Shown piece after piece: positions 51,749-59,936 of a stretch of DNA of 64,000 nt. The stretch spans positions 62,001 through 126,000 of the forward strand of contig NZ_SWJE01000006.1 in NCBI RefSeq assembly GCF_005144415.1, given 5' to 3'. A program made the position numbers and the translations under genes. The notes below the pieces were generated by a model. That model ran no database searches. It was not told the DNA's origin and saw only the letters and a program-made list of their open reading frames with translations. This DNA is from Trinickia terrae. Lineage in GTDB: Bacteria > Pseudomonadota > Gammaproteobacteria > Burkholderiales > Burkholderiaceae. Every line of letters starts with the position of its first letter. The stretch's first letter is position 1.

Positions 51749-54700
51749 CGGCTTCTGAGGAAGGAGCGTCGGGTTGCCCGGCCAGCAGGCCGGCCGGCAG
51801 ATGCAAGGCGTAGCGCCGCGCGGATGGCGCTTGCGCGCGCAGTTGCGCAACCGGCGGCGGACCGGACAGCAGCAGCAGGTCCTCGCCGATCGTCATGGCG
51901 CCGATGCCGTAGTTCACGCCATGCTCGCTGATCGCGTGGCGCGGCGCGGAAATCAGCACGGCCCAGGGGCACGAGGGCATCAAGGCGTCGTCCATGCCGC
52001 GCCAGCGCGCGGTGCGCACGCCGCCGTCCCGTTCATAGATGTGAAGGGCTTCCAGCTTCACCACGCGCGCCACGCCCGCGCGGCCGGCGATGAAGACGTG
52101 CAGGTCGCTCATGTGTTGCGAGCCGCCGCCGATGGCGAGCGGCACGGCGCTGTCGGCGCGCCACCGCGCGAGCCATGACGCGATATCGTCGTTGAGCATT
52201 TGCAGGCAGTACGCAGCATCCTGGCCGCGCTCCAGCTCGACCTGCAGCACCACCTTGATCTCTTCGTATGCCGGGCTGAGCACCAACAGGCCGCTGAAAG
52301 TCGCGGCGCTCTTTTGCAGCAGCGCGGTGCGGATCTGGACGAGGTCCCGGTCCGCCACCCTGGGCTGCGGCGGATGGCTGCTGCCTTGCGGCGGACGCGG
52401 CACCACCACCAGCCTGACCGTGCCTGCCGGCACTCGCGCGCAAGCATAGCCGGGCGCGCGTTCGGCGCCCGGCGTGATGCAGCTGGCTTGCAGCAGCGCC
52501 GGAAAGCTGTCCAGCGCGATCTGCTCGAAGTCCTGCGCGCACAGCGCGCGCTGCTTGTGGCGCAGCCGCTCGCTGACGCGCACCGGGAACGCGCCCGGCA
52601 GCTCCGCCGCCTGCCCGCCGAGCGTGGGCAGCGGCTGGCTCACGCCCTGGATGCCGGGCGGCTTGCGCACGAAGTCCTTGATGGAGCCGGCCGGCAGCGG
52701 CCCGCCCGCCTCCGGCATCGCGCCGTCCAGCACCTGCGTGGCCGAGGCCGCCTGCGTGCCGACGTAGGTCGTGCGGCTGCGCAGCTGCGGATCGTCCACC
52801 GCCGCGGCGAGCCAGAACAGGCCGGCCGGCAGCAGCGTGCTGTCTGCGTTGGGCCGCTGCCCGCTCGTCTGCAGGCGCACGATGCCGCTTCGAGTGAAGC
52901 CGGCGGTGCCGTCCAGCACCACGTCGCGGCTGAAGCGGCGCCACTGATTGTCCTGCAGGTAGTACCAGTCCACGGCCGCGGGGGCGAGGCCGGACGAAGG
53001 ACCGTCGGGCCCCGTCGCCAATCCCGGCGTGGCCGTTTCGTCCATGCCGAACAGCAGCGATACGCACTGCCCCGGCAGCACGTTGCGCAGGCCGATATAC
53101 AGCTGCCCGGCGCGCAGGATGCCGTCCAGCAGCAAGGTCCCGTTCAGCGGCGCCGCCACATGGCCGAACGGGCCGAGCTGGTAGAAGCACGGCACCGGGT
53201 CCGAGGCTGTGTCTGGCGCCTGCCGGGCCTGCAACTGCTGGCTGGCGGCGTAATTGACCGTGATGCTCTTCGCGAGCGGCACGAACGGCGGCTCGGGCTG
53301 CTTGGGGAGCACGGGCAACGGATCGGTGGCCTTGTTCAACGCCTCGGCCAGCGCCCGGGCGCCGATCACCATGGCCGCCTTCATCGACGCATCGGCCAAG
53401 AGCCGCGGATAGATCTGATGGCCGAACGCGCAATCCGGCGCGGCCAGCTCCATGCGGATGGCCTCCATGGCGGACGCCGCGGTGCCGTCGGCGATGGTGA
53501 AGCTAAGCGGCGTCTGCAAGCCGGCCTTGACGTCGTCGGCCGCGGTGAACAGCGGCCGGCTGCCGTTGCCCGCCTCGCTCCACCGCCCCGCGCGCCGGAC
53601 TTGGAAGCCGGCGCGAAATGCGTTGTTGGCGAGCCGCGGCACGGCATAGCCGGCGTAGGACGACGCCAGGTCCTGCGGCGCTTTCGGCAAGTTGAACCAA
53701 TCCACCTGCAGCGTGGCGCGCACGATCGGCTTGCTCGCGAGCTCCGCGTCGGCCACGTCCAGATAGCTGCCGAGGATGGGCGAGGCTCCGAACGGCGCAA
53801 ACGGCGCGCCCGCCTTGACGGGCCCCTGGCTCGTCGTCATGTCGGACGGCGTCAGCCCGGCCACCGTGGCGCGCAGCGCGATGCCCGTCAACAGCAACTG
53901 CTGGATGAACGAATACGGATACACGCGCGCATCCGGCTTGAGCATCAGCTTCAGGCGCGGCCACGGCGACGTGCCGCCGGCTTCCTGCGGCGCCGGCGGA
54001 CCGGGCTCCACGGACGGAAAGGCCTCCGGCAGCAACAGCGCCAGCTCCACCCAGCACTGGTCCAGATTGGCGCGCACCGCCAAGCGCGTGACGGGCTGCC
54101 ACCCCTTCGCCGTCGTGATCGACACCTCGCAGGCCTCGGTCATCGCCGCTTGCGCCATCGCGCCCAGCGAACGTCCCGCAAAGCTGGCGTAGGTCTGCTC
54201 CAGCGCGTTGCGATAGGCCTGGGCCACCTCGGCGAACGCCAGCGGCGCAGCCGCGGCGGCCCCGGCCGGCAACCCCAGCGGGGAGCGGGGAATGGCCGCC
54301 GGCTTGGGATCGAACTGGAAGCGCACGCGCAGGACGCGCCGCCCGCCGCGCAGCACGAGCAGCGGAGATGTAATGAGCAGCCCGGTCTCGGCGAGCGGCG
54401 CGCTGTCCAGCAGCGGCGAGCCGGCGCGGGGACGGACGCCCGCATTGCCGCCCCAATCGCGGCCGAAGGTCGGCCAGCCCTGGGCCGGCTGCGCCAGCGG
54501 CGCTTTCAGGCCGTCCTGCGAATCCGCCTTCGGCGCCGCATACAGGCGGGGAACGCAGGCCAGGTCCGGCGCCTGCGATTGCACGGCGTAAACGGTCTTG
54601 AGCTCGCCCAACGTATCCTGGTTGACCACGAAATCGCCGTCGACCGCGTAGACCAGATCCTGGCCGTCCGGCAGCTTGCCCGCGCGCAACTGCGTGCCGG

Positions 54701-55580
54701 CCGGCACCAGGCTGCCGGAGCTGGCCGGGGTGGGCTGCAGGCAGACGAACGCACGGTCGGGCATGGCGGACCGTTCGCGCAATTGCAGGATGCTGCGGTA
54801 ATAGAACGCCAGATGCCGCCCGGCGATCGCATTGGCGTCGTTCTGCGCATGCCGCAGCAGACGCAGGAAGGCGATCATCAGCGCGGACTGCGGCTGGTGG
54901 CCGAACGTCGCTTTCAGCGCGTCGTCGAAGTAAGCCTGCATGCTCGGCTGCGCCGCCTCGATGCCGAGCACGAACGACTTGAAGACCGAGTTCAGCTCCG
55001 GTTTGGTGTCGCCGGCGCCGTCGGGCTGCAACGGCGCGTCCCATAGCGACGTCAGGTAATCCTTGTCCACGCGGGAATAGCGATGCAGAAAGCGCTGCTT
55101 CTGCGTCTGCCACTCGCGCTCCCACGCCTTGCGCTTCGCGACGATCTGGCACAAGGGCGCCAATTGCTGCCGGATCAGGCTTTCCAGGGTCAGCCCCGCC
55201 GGCGTGCCCAATTCGAGCGGCGTGCTGATCCGCTTGAGTCCCACCGCCCATTCGCTCACCTGCCGGTACAGGCCGAACAGCTGCAGCAGGATCCGGTGGT
55301 CGCGGTGCCGGGGCTGCGGCTCGCCATGCACCGCGTCGCGGACGTCCGCGAGCGCCTGGCCGCTGTCGAAACTCACGATCCGCGCCAGCAGAAAGCTCAG
55401 GTCGTCGGCGAAGAACGGCCGCCAGCCGCCATGCGGCTGGCCGTCCAGGCCGACATAGCTCACGAGGCGCGCCAGCTGCCCGACGAAATCGAGCTGCTGG
55501 GCCAGCGTCCGCGCGTCGACCGGCGCGCTGTCCGGGGACAGCGCGGCAAGGCCGCGGCTGGCTTGCGTCGTGCCGCTCAC
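51741..55580 (-). CDS. Large baseplate J-family protein (Afp11-like)
   Basis: A 1279-residue baseplate protein at the Afp11 position, between gp25 and the second J-type protein. The C-terminal third has the typical baseplate-J progression: RHKQRALCAQDFEQIALDSF, then RLVVVPRPP, then PAYEEIKVVLQVELERGQDA and a DIASWLARWRAD tail. The N-terminal part is helical and specific to large eCIS wedge proteins. It begins 12 nt after gp25. It forms the wedge that links spike hub to sheath by family knowledge. Confidence 0.85.
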   Translation of the reverse strand: MSGTTQASRGLAALSPDSAPVDARTLAQQLDFVGQLARLVSYVGLDGQPHGGWRPFFADDLSFLLARIVSFDSGQALADVRDAVHGEPQPRHRDHRILLQLFGLYRQVSEWAVGLKRISTPLELGTPAGLTLESLIRQQLAPLCQIVAKRKAWEREWQTQKQRFLHRYSRVDKDYLTSLWDAPLQPDGAGDTKPELNSVFKSFVLGIEAAQPSMQAYFDDALKATFGHQPQSALMIAFLRLLRHAQNDANAIAGRHLAFYYRSILQLRERSAMPDRAFVCLQPTPASSGSLVPAGTQLRAGKLPDGQDLVYAVDGDFVVNQDTLGELKTVYAVQSQAPDLACVPRLYAAPKADSQDGLKAPLAQPAQGWPTFGRDWGGNAGVRPRAGSPLLDSAPLAETGLLITSPLLVLRGGRRVLRVRFQFDPKPAAIPRSPLGLPAGAAAAAPLAFAEVAQAYRNALEQTYASFAGRSLGAMAQAAMTEACEVSITTAKGWQPVTRLAVRANLDQCWVELALLLPEAFPSVEPGPPAPQEAGGTSPWPRLKLMLKPDARVYPYSFIQQLLLTGIALRATVAGLTPSDMTTSQGPVKAGAPFAPFGASPILGSYLDVADAELASKPIVRATLQVDWFNLPKAPQDLASSYAGYAVPRLANNAFRAGFQVRRAGRWSEAGNGSRPLFTAADDVKAGLQTPLSFTIADGTAASAMEAIRMELAAPDCAFGHQIYPRLLADASMKAAMVIGARALAEALNKATDPLPVLPKQPEPPFVPLAKSITVNYAASQQLQARQAPDTASDPVPCFYQLGPFGHVAAPLNGTLLLDGILRAGQLYIGLRNVLPGQCVSLLFGMDETATPGLATGPDGPSSGLAPAAVDWYYLQDNQWRRFSRDVVLDGTAGFTRSGIVRLQTSGQRPNADSTLLPAGLFWLAAAVDDPQLRSRTTYVGTQAASATQVLDGAMPEAGGPLPAGSIKDFVRKPPGIQGVSQPLPTLGGQAAELPGAFPVRVSERLRHKQRALCAQDFEQIALDSFPALLQASCITPGAERAPGYACARVPAGTVRLVVVPRPPQGSSHPPQPRVADRDLVQIRTALLQKSAATFSGLLVLSPAYEEIKVVLQVELERGQDAAYCLQMLNDDIASWLARWRADSAVPLAIGGGSQHMSDLHVFIAGRAGVARVVKLEALHIYERDGGVRTARWRGMDDALMPSCPWAVLISAPRHAISEHGVNYGIGAMTIGEDLLLLSGPPPVAQLRAQAPSARRYALHLPAGLLAGQPDAPSSEADD

Positions 55581-55592
55581 GCCGGGGCTCCG

Positions 55593-56039
55593 TCAAGCGA
55601 TGGCGCGAACATTGGTTCCTTCGGACTGGTAAAACGGAAACACCATGTTGCTGCGCGTGTTGGTCTGGCGAATCAGATACGTCAGCGTGATACGCAGCAG
55701 GCCGTCCGTCGCGCCGCTCAGGTCGAAGGCGACGTCCTCAAGCAGGATGCGCGGCTCGTAGCGCAGCACCGCGTCCGCAATCAGGCTTTGCAGCAAAGCC
55801 AGGTTGTGCTGGTTCATCGCGTCGAACACGTGCAGATGCAGCGGGCAGCCGTAGTCGGGCAGCATCACCCGCTCGCCGGGAACGGTGCTGAACAGCACCA
55901 TCAGGCTCTGATGGATGTCGGCCTCCGCCTGAGCCATGAGCGCGCTGGCGCCGGGCCGCGCGTCCGCGCCGGCCTTGTCGAAGCTGGGCGGAAATTGCCA
56001 GCCGCGCCCGAGAAATACCTTGTCGCCTCCGCTCGCCAT
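55593..56039 (-). CDS. gp25-like baseplate protein (Afp9-like)
   Basis: A 148-residue GPW/gp25 lysozyme-fold baseplate protein: KVFLGRGWQFPPSF, EADIHQSLMVLFSTVPGERV, MLPDYGCPLHLHVFD and RYEPRILLEDVAFDL form the standard motif set, with the EPR triplet. It connects sheath to the inner baseplate. It starts 7 nt after PAAR, whereas in Afp the gp25 gene comes before PAAR. Confidence 0.92.
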   Translation of the reverse strand: MASGGDKVFLGRGWQFPPSFDKAGADARPGASALMAQAEADIHQSLMVLFSTVPGERVMLPDYGCPLHLHVFDAMNQHNLALLQSLIADAVLRYEPRILLEDVAFDLSGATDGLLRITLTYLIRQTNTRSNMVFPFYQSEGTNVRAIA

Positions 56040-56046
56040 GCCGGGC

Positions 56047-56349
56047 TCACCCTCCTATCAGCACGGTCGGGCACCCCACCGTGATCGTGCCGCCGTGCGC
56101 GCAGGTGTCGCCCACCCGCGCGGCGGGCTTCCCGCCGATGAGCACGGTGGCCGATCCCTTGACGATGGTGTCGGGCGGCCCGACGCAGACGAGCATGTCG
56201 CCCACCACCGCCGCCGGCATGCTGCCAATCATCACCGTCGGCACGCACGGGCCGGTCACCGGCCCTCCCACGTGAGGAACCGGCACCGGGCCGACCATCG
56301 TCTGCATGGGGCACACGTGCATGTCGGTAAGGCGTGCGGCTGACGGCAT
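56047..56349 (-). CDS. PAAR spike-tip protein (Afp10-like)
   Basis: A 100-residue PAAR-repeat protein that sharpens the spike. It shows MPSAARLTDMHVCPM, the repeated VGDMLVCVGPPDTIVKGS and RVGDTCAHGGTITVG motifs with paired zinc-type His and Cys residues, and a terminal GCPTVLIGG. No C-terminal toxin extension is present. It lies 12 nt after the VgrG-like gene. Confidence 0.93.
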   Translation of the reverse strand: MPSAARLTDMHVCPMQTMVGPVPVPHVGGPVTGPCVPTVMIGSMPAAVVGDMLVCVGPPDTIVKGSATVLIGGKPAARVGDTCAHGGTITVGCPTVLIGG

Positions 56350-56361
56350 AGCGTTGCTCCT

Positions 56362-58152
56362 TCAGTTGATCATCACCATGGCGCCCTTCACCGTCACCTG
56401 GGCGGGCGAAGTCAGCTCGGCGGAAGCGGTGCCCTTCAGCTTGAGAGAGGCAGAAGCGTCGGCGCTGACGCTGGGCGCCTCGGCCGTGACGCTGGCCGAC
56501 GACTTGATGCTGACCCCGGCCGTGCCCTCGATGCTGACCGAGCCGGTGGCCTTGATCGAAATGTCTTTCGGGCTGGAAAGCGCAATCCCGCTCGCCGACA
56601 GCTTGACGCTGTTCTGGTTGGAGTCGGTGATGCTGATCGACGACTCCTTGTCGCTCAGCACCACTTTCTGCCCGCCCGGCGTCTCGATGGTGACGATCTT
56701 GTCCACGTCCTGCAGCGTGATCTTGATCTTCCCTTTGGTGACGATGGCCTTGTTCGTGTTCGGCTGATCCGGCGTGTTGGGCGGCGTGTGCTTGCTGCTG
56801 TACAGGCTGCCCAGCACGACCGGGAAGCGCGGGTCGCCGTTGATGAAACCCACCATCACTTCGTCGCCGATCTCCGGCATGAACTGGATGCCGGCCCCGT
56901 TGGTGGCGTACGGCGTGCCGAGGCGCGCCCAGATGCCCTTGCCTTCGCTGTCGATCAGCGGCAGGTCGAGCTGCACGCGCGTCATCGTCAGCGGATCGGC
57001 GTCGATTTTCTTGACTGTCCCGATCTGCAGCCCGGAGATGCCGGGCAGCAATCCGGCGGCGGCCGGCGCCTCGATGCCGCCCTGCTCTTCGACGAACCAG
57101 CGCGGCGACAGGCCGAAGCCCACTTCCGTCAGCCAGTTGCCGTGCTCCACCGTGTGCGTCACGCGCGCGATGAACGCACGGCCGTTGAAACGCGCGCCGA
57201 GGCCGTCGAGCTGGATGGTCTTGCCCGGCACTGCCTTGCTGTTGCCCTGAAACGTCACCGTGCCGCGAATCCGCGCGAGCCGCGACTTGAGCAGCTGGGC
57301 ATCGGCCCATTGCTTGAGATCGTCGTTGGCGAGCGGCGCGGGCGAGTTCAATTCGAACGTGCCGGCGCTCAGCACCCCGGCAAGCGTGCTGCCGGTCAGA
57401 TTGCCCTGGTCGTTGACCGTCGGGTCGGTGCTGTTGGCGCTCAGCACCTTCTGCTCGGCGATGTCCCACGCGGTGGTGCTGACTTGCGTGTACTGGCTGC
57501 GCGCATCGATCTCCGCCTCAAGCGTCTTGAGCGCGTCGCCGTACTTCACGATCAGCCCGCACTCCTTGGCCACCGCCGGCGACTGCACCGTGACCTTGGC
57601 GTCGTCCACCAGCACCAGCTTGCCGTTGACTTCGGCGCGGCTCACCGTGAAGTCCCAGTCGGTGCTGTAGTAGCGCACCAGCTCCTTGTAGGTGACGCTC
57701 GTCGATTCCACGTCGGCGGTGAGCTGATGGCCCTGGATCAGCTTTTTCAGCACCGACTCGTCGGTCGCGTCCGGGTAGATGTTGCTCTTGCGCCCGACGG
57801 TCATCTTGACCGCAGTGTCGCTGCAGGTCACGAACATCTGCGCGGCGCCATGCTCGCGCACGCGGATGCCGTGCTTGACCACGATGCCCTTGAACACAGA
57901 CGTGGCCTGATTGTGGTACTCCATCTTGATTTCGACCTTGGCGCCCGGCACGAAGGTGGCCGCTTCGCTGATCGTGAAGGTGCCGGTGCTCGGGTCGCCG
58001 TCGGTCAGCGTGATGCGCGCCGTGCCGATGCGGTTCACCTCGCGCACGACCTTGACGCTGTTCACGCGATAGGTGTCGGGAATGGCCTTGCCGTCGACCA
58101 GGACGGTCACCGACACCAGATCTGTTTTACCTGCCAGCGGCGAGACGTTCAT
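56362..58152 (-). CDS. VgrG-like spike protein (Afp8-like)
   Basis: A 596-residue spike. The N-terminal part is a gp27-like hub (VSVTVLVDGKAIPDTYRVNS and DATDESVLKKLIQGHQLTAD), the centre an OB-fold gp5-like domain (IGTVKKIDADPLTMTRVQLD, GIWARLGTPYA, MPEIGDEVMVGFINGDPRFP), and the C-terminal about 130 residues form a beta-helical needle of short alternating strands rich in Ser, Ala and Lys (VSIEGTAGVSIKSSASVTAE). The protein carries the PAAR tip. Its start overlaps the LysM gene by four bases. Confidence 0.93.
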   Translation of the reverse strand: MNVSPLAGKTDLVSVTVLVDGKAIPDTYRVNSVKVVREVNRIGTARITLTDGDPSTGTFTISEAATFVPGAKVEIKMEYHNQATSVFKGIVVKHGIRVREHGAAQMFVTCSDTAVKMTVGRKSNIYPDATDESVLKKLIQGHQLTADVESTSVTYKELVRYYSTDWDFTVSRAEVNGKLVLVDDAKVTVQSPAVAKECGLIVKYGDALKTLEAEIDARSQYTQVSTTAWDIAEQKVLSANSTDPTVNDQGNLTGSTLAGVLSAGTFELNSPAPLANDDLKQWADAQLLKSRLARIRGTVTFQGNSKAVPGKTIQLDGLGARFNGRAFIARVTHTVEHGNWLTEVGFGLSPRWFVEEQGGIEAPAAAGLLPGISGLQIGTVKKIDADPLTMTRVQLDLPLIDSEGKGIWARLGTPYATNGAGIQFMPEIGDEVMVGFINGDPRFPVVLGSLYSSKHTPPNTPDQPNTNKAIVTKGKIKITLQDVDKIVTIETPGGQKVVLSDKESSISITDSNQNSVKLSASGIALSSPKDISIKATGSVSIEGTAGVSIKSSASVTAEAPSVSADASASLKLKGTASAELTSPAQVTVKGAMVMIN

Positions 58153-58802
58153 GATGCCTTCAACGGAGGAAAGACGATGGCCTGCCCCGGCTGCAGGTTG
58201 CGGAACTGGCTAAGGCCGTTGTAGTTGGCCACCATCAGGTAATGGCGGCTGTCGCCGTAGATGCGCTGGCACATCAGCGGCAGCGTATCGCCCGCTCCCG
58301 CGTAGCGCAGGTGGGTCATGTCCGGCGAGTTCTTGCCGCTGAGCTTGGCCAGGTCGTCCGCCGACAGGAACTGCTGAAAACTCGGCGTCAGTTTCGCGCG
58401 CAGCGGCATGCCGTCCGGGTCGAACAACGTGTACTCGACGTCGAGCTTCGTCATCCGGCATTTGAACGACAGGCTGCCCCACACCAGCAATAGGTAGTTC
58501 GGGCTATGGATGTCGCCGTTGTACTGGTAGGCCAGCTGCTTGAAGTGCTTGATCGAGTTGCCGAGCTTCAGGTCGCTGACGACGCCGGTGCCGTCCAGGT
58601 AGAAGCTGAATGAGACGGTCTCCGGCTCGATCGAGCTGTATTTGGTGGTGGTGCCGGCGGTATCCGTGCTCTGCGCCGGGTTGTAGCTGGCCGAATGGTT
58701 GTGCGTGTAGCTTTCCGGATTGATCTGCAGGGTATAGCTGCCGACCTTGCTGGTGAACTTTTCGTCGCTGTACGCGGTTAGGGTGAGCTTTTTCAGGGCC
58801 AT
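58149..58802 (-). CDS. LysM-containing spike-hub protein (Afp7-like)
   Basis: A 217-residue protein at the Afp7 position. The N-terminal domain has KVGSYTLQINPESYTHNHSA and SFSFYLDGTG, and the C-terminal about 50 residues form a LysM-like domain (AGDTLPLMCQRIYGDSRHYL ending NLQPGQAIVFPP). In phage terms this is the gp53-like hub adaptor between tube and spike. It lies between DUF5908 and the spike gene. Confidence 0.9.
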   Translation of the reverse strand: MALKKLTLTAYSDEKFTSKVGSYTLQINPESYTHNHSASYNPAQSTDTAGTTTKYSSIEPETVSFSFYLDGTGVVSDLKLGNSIKHFKQLAYQYNGDIHSPNYLLLVWGSLSFKCRMTKLDVEYTLFDPDGMPLRAKLTPSFQQFLSADDLAKLSGKNSPDMTHLRYAGAGDTLPLMCQRIYGDSRHYLMVANYNGLSQFRNLQPGQAIVFPPLKAS

Positions 58803-58832
58803 CGTTCCATCACTCCGTCATGCCGGCCGAAA

Positions 58833-58994
58833 CTAGCGTTCGCCCACGCGCTGCAGCTGCGCCTGGATTTCCTCCTGGCACGCCTCCAGCAGCTCGGCTT
58901 TCAAGCGGCGCTGCAGCGCTTCCCAGTCCGGCGCCGGCGCTTCCGGCTCGGCCACCGTGACGCGTATGACCAACTCATGAATTTCCAAAGGCAT
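58833..58994 (-). CDS. Small DUF5908-type eCIS protein (Afp6-like)
   Basis: A 53-residue protein beginning MPLEIHELVIRVTVAEPEAP and continuing as an amphipathic helix rich in Gln, Glu, Arg and Leu. Its size, the N-terminal PLEI-EL-I pattern and its position between the second tube protein and the LysM protein identify the DUF5908/Afp6 slot. The ATG comes three bases after the tube stop. It is short and easily missed. Confidence 0.8.
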   Translation of the reverse strand: MPLEIHELVIRVTVAEPEAPAPDWEALQRRLKAELLEACQEEIQAQLQRVGER

Positions 58995-58997
58995 GGT

Positions 58998-59444
58998 TCA
59001 TCTGCGCCTGAGCTGTTGGTAGGCGAATTCCAGTGTCTCCACCGCCACCTCGTTCTTGGTGGAATCGAACGCTCCCACGCTCCACTTCACCGGCCACGCC
59101 CTCATGCAGTTCCAGGTGAGCAGCGGATCGCCTTTCTGGTCGAGCAGGAACACGTCCAGGTCCTTGCAGGTCAGCCTGCCGCCCGGCCCGGTGCGAAGCG
59201 CCGACTGGCACCATTGCGCGAACTGCGAGCCCTTGACCAGGATGCCGCGCTTGAGCACCAGGTTGCCGTATTTGACGCGGCCAGGAAGGCGGTGGCTGAA
59301 GCCGTTCTCCCCGCCTTCCTTGACCTCTTCCACCTCGATTTCCATCTCCAGGCCCGAGACCTCGGTGAAGGCGGCATCGTCTTCCGACGATGCCCCCGAG
59401 ATCTGCACCTTGAAATGGAAGCCTGCGGGCGGGTAGTAGCTCAC
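58998..59444 (-). CDS. Tube protein, second copy (Afp5-like initiator)
   Basis: A 148-residue T4 gp19/Hcp-like tube protein: FHFKVQISG, EVSGLEMEIEVEEVKEGGEN, NLVLKRGILVKGSQFAQWCQ and EVAVETLEFAYQQL. Its order after the main tube gene and divergence from it suit Afp5, the initiator ring touching the baseplate. It starts 11 nt after the upstream tube gene. Confidence 0.9.
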   Translation of the reverse strand: MSYYPPAGFHFKVQISGASSEDDAAFTEVSGLEMEIEVEEVKEGGENGFSHRLPGRVKYGNLVLKRGILVKGSQFAQWCQSALRTGPGGRLTCKDLDVFLLDQKGDPLLTWNCMRAWPVKWSVGAFDSTKNEVAVETLEFAYQQLRRR

Positions 59445-59455
59445 GAATCGCCCGC

Positions 59456-59911
59456 TCAGCCGTTCTTGATGGTCATGCCTTCATGGGCGAGCTCGATCGT
59501 TTCCACTGCCACCTCGTTGCCGTCGGACTTCAGGTCGGTGCCGGTGATCTTGACCGGAAAGGCGTTCTGCAGCGTCCACACCATCGTGGCGTTGCCTTTC
59601 TCGTCGAGCAGCTTGATCACCACCGGGACGCGCTTGATGGTGTTCATCTTGGTCTGCGAAAACCAAGCCCAGAACTTGTTGTCCTGGACGAAGATGCCCT
59701 TCTTCAAGGTCACGTTGCCGACCTTGCCGATGCCCGGCATCTTCACCGTGGAGAACTGCTTGCTGTTGCCGGCGCGATATTCGATGACCTGGTTTTCGGT
59801 CTCCAGGCCCGATACCTCCTGGAACGCCAGATCCTGCTGATCGCCGATGTCCACGGAAAAATAAAACTTCGGCAACGGCCAAATGCTTTGGTCCTGTGCT
59901 TCACCTGCCAT
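59456..59911 (-). CDS. Main inner-tube protein (Afp1-like)
   Basis: A 151-residue gp19/Hcp-like tube protein. The core is KFYFSVDIGDQQDLAFQEVS, TENQVIEYRAGNSKQFS, NVTLKKGIFVQDNKFWAWFS and EVAVETIELAHEGMTIKNG. It should polymerise into the needle that is driven into a target. It lies 25 nt after the sheath stop. Confidence 0.93.
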   Translation of the reverse strand: MAGEAQDQSIWPLPKFYFSVDIGDQQDLAFQEVSGLETENQVIEYRAGNSKQFSTVKMPGIGKVGNVTLKKGIFVQDNKFWAWFSQTKMNTIKRVPVVIKLLDEKGNATMVWTLQNAFPVKITGTDLKSDGNEVAVETIELAHEGMTIKNG

Positions 59912-59936
59912 GATCGATTCTCCTTTCCCGTCTCAA

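Noticed and set aside
48203-51931. A 1242-codon open frame on the plus strand opposite the baseplate genes
   Set aside because: Its product is low-complexity Arg/Ala/Leu without domains. It mirrors the coding frame of recognised baseplate proteins on the minus strand, an artefact of high GC.
52200-55046. A 948-codon plus-strand open frame opposite the Afp11-like gene
   Set aside because: Arg/Gln/His-rich, no family features, and the minus strand holds a recognised baseplate gene.
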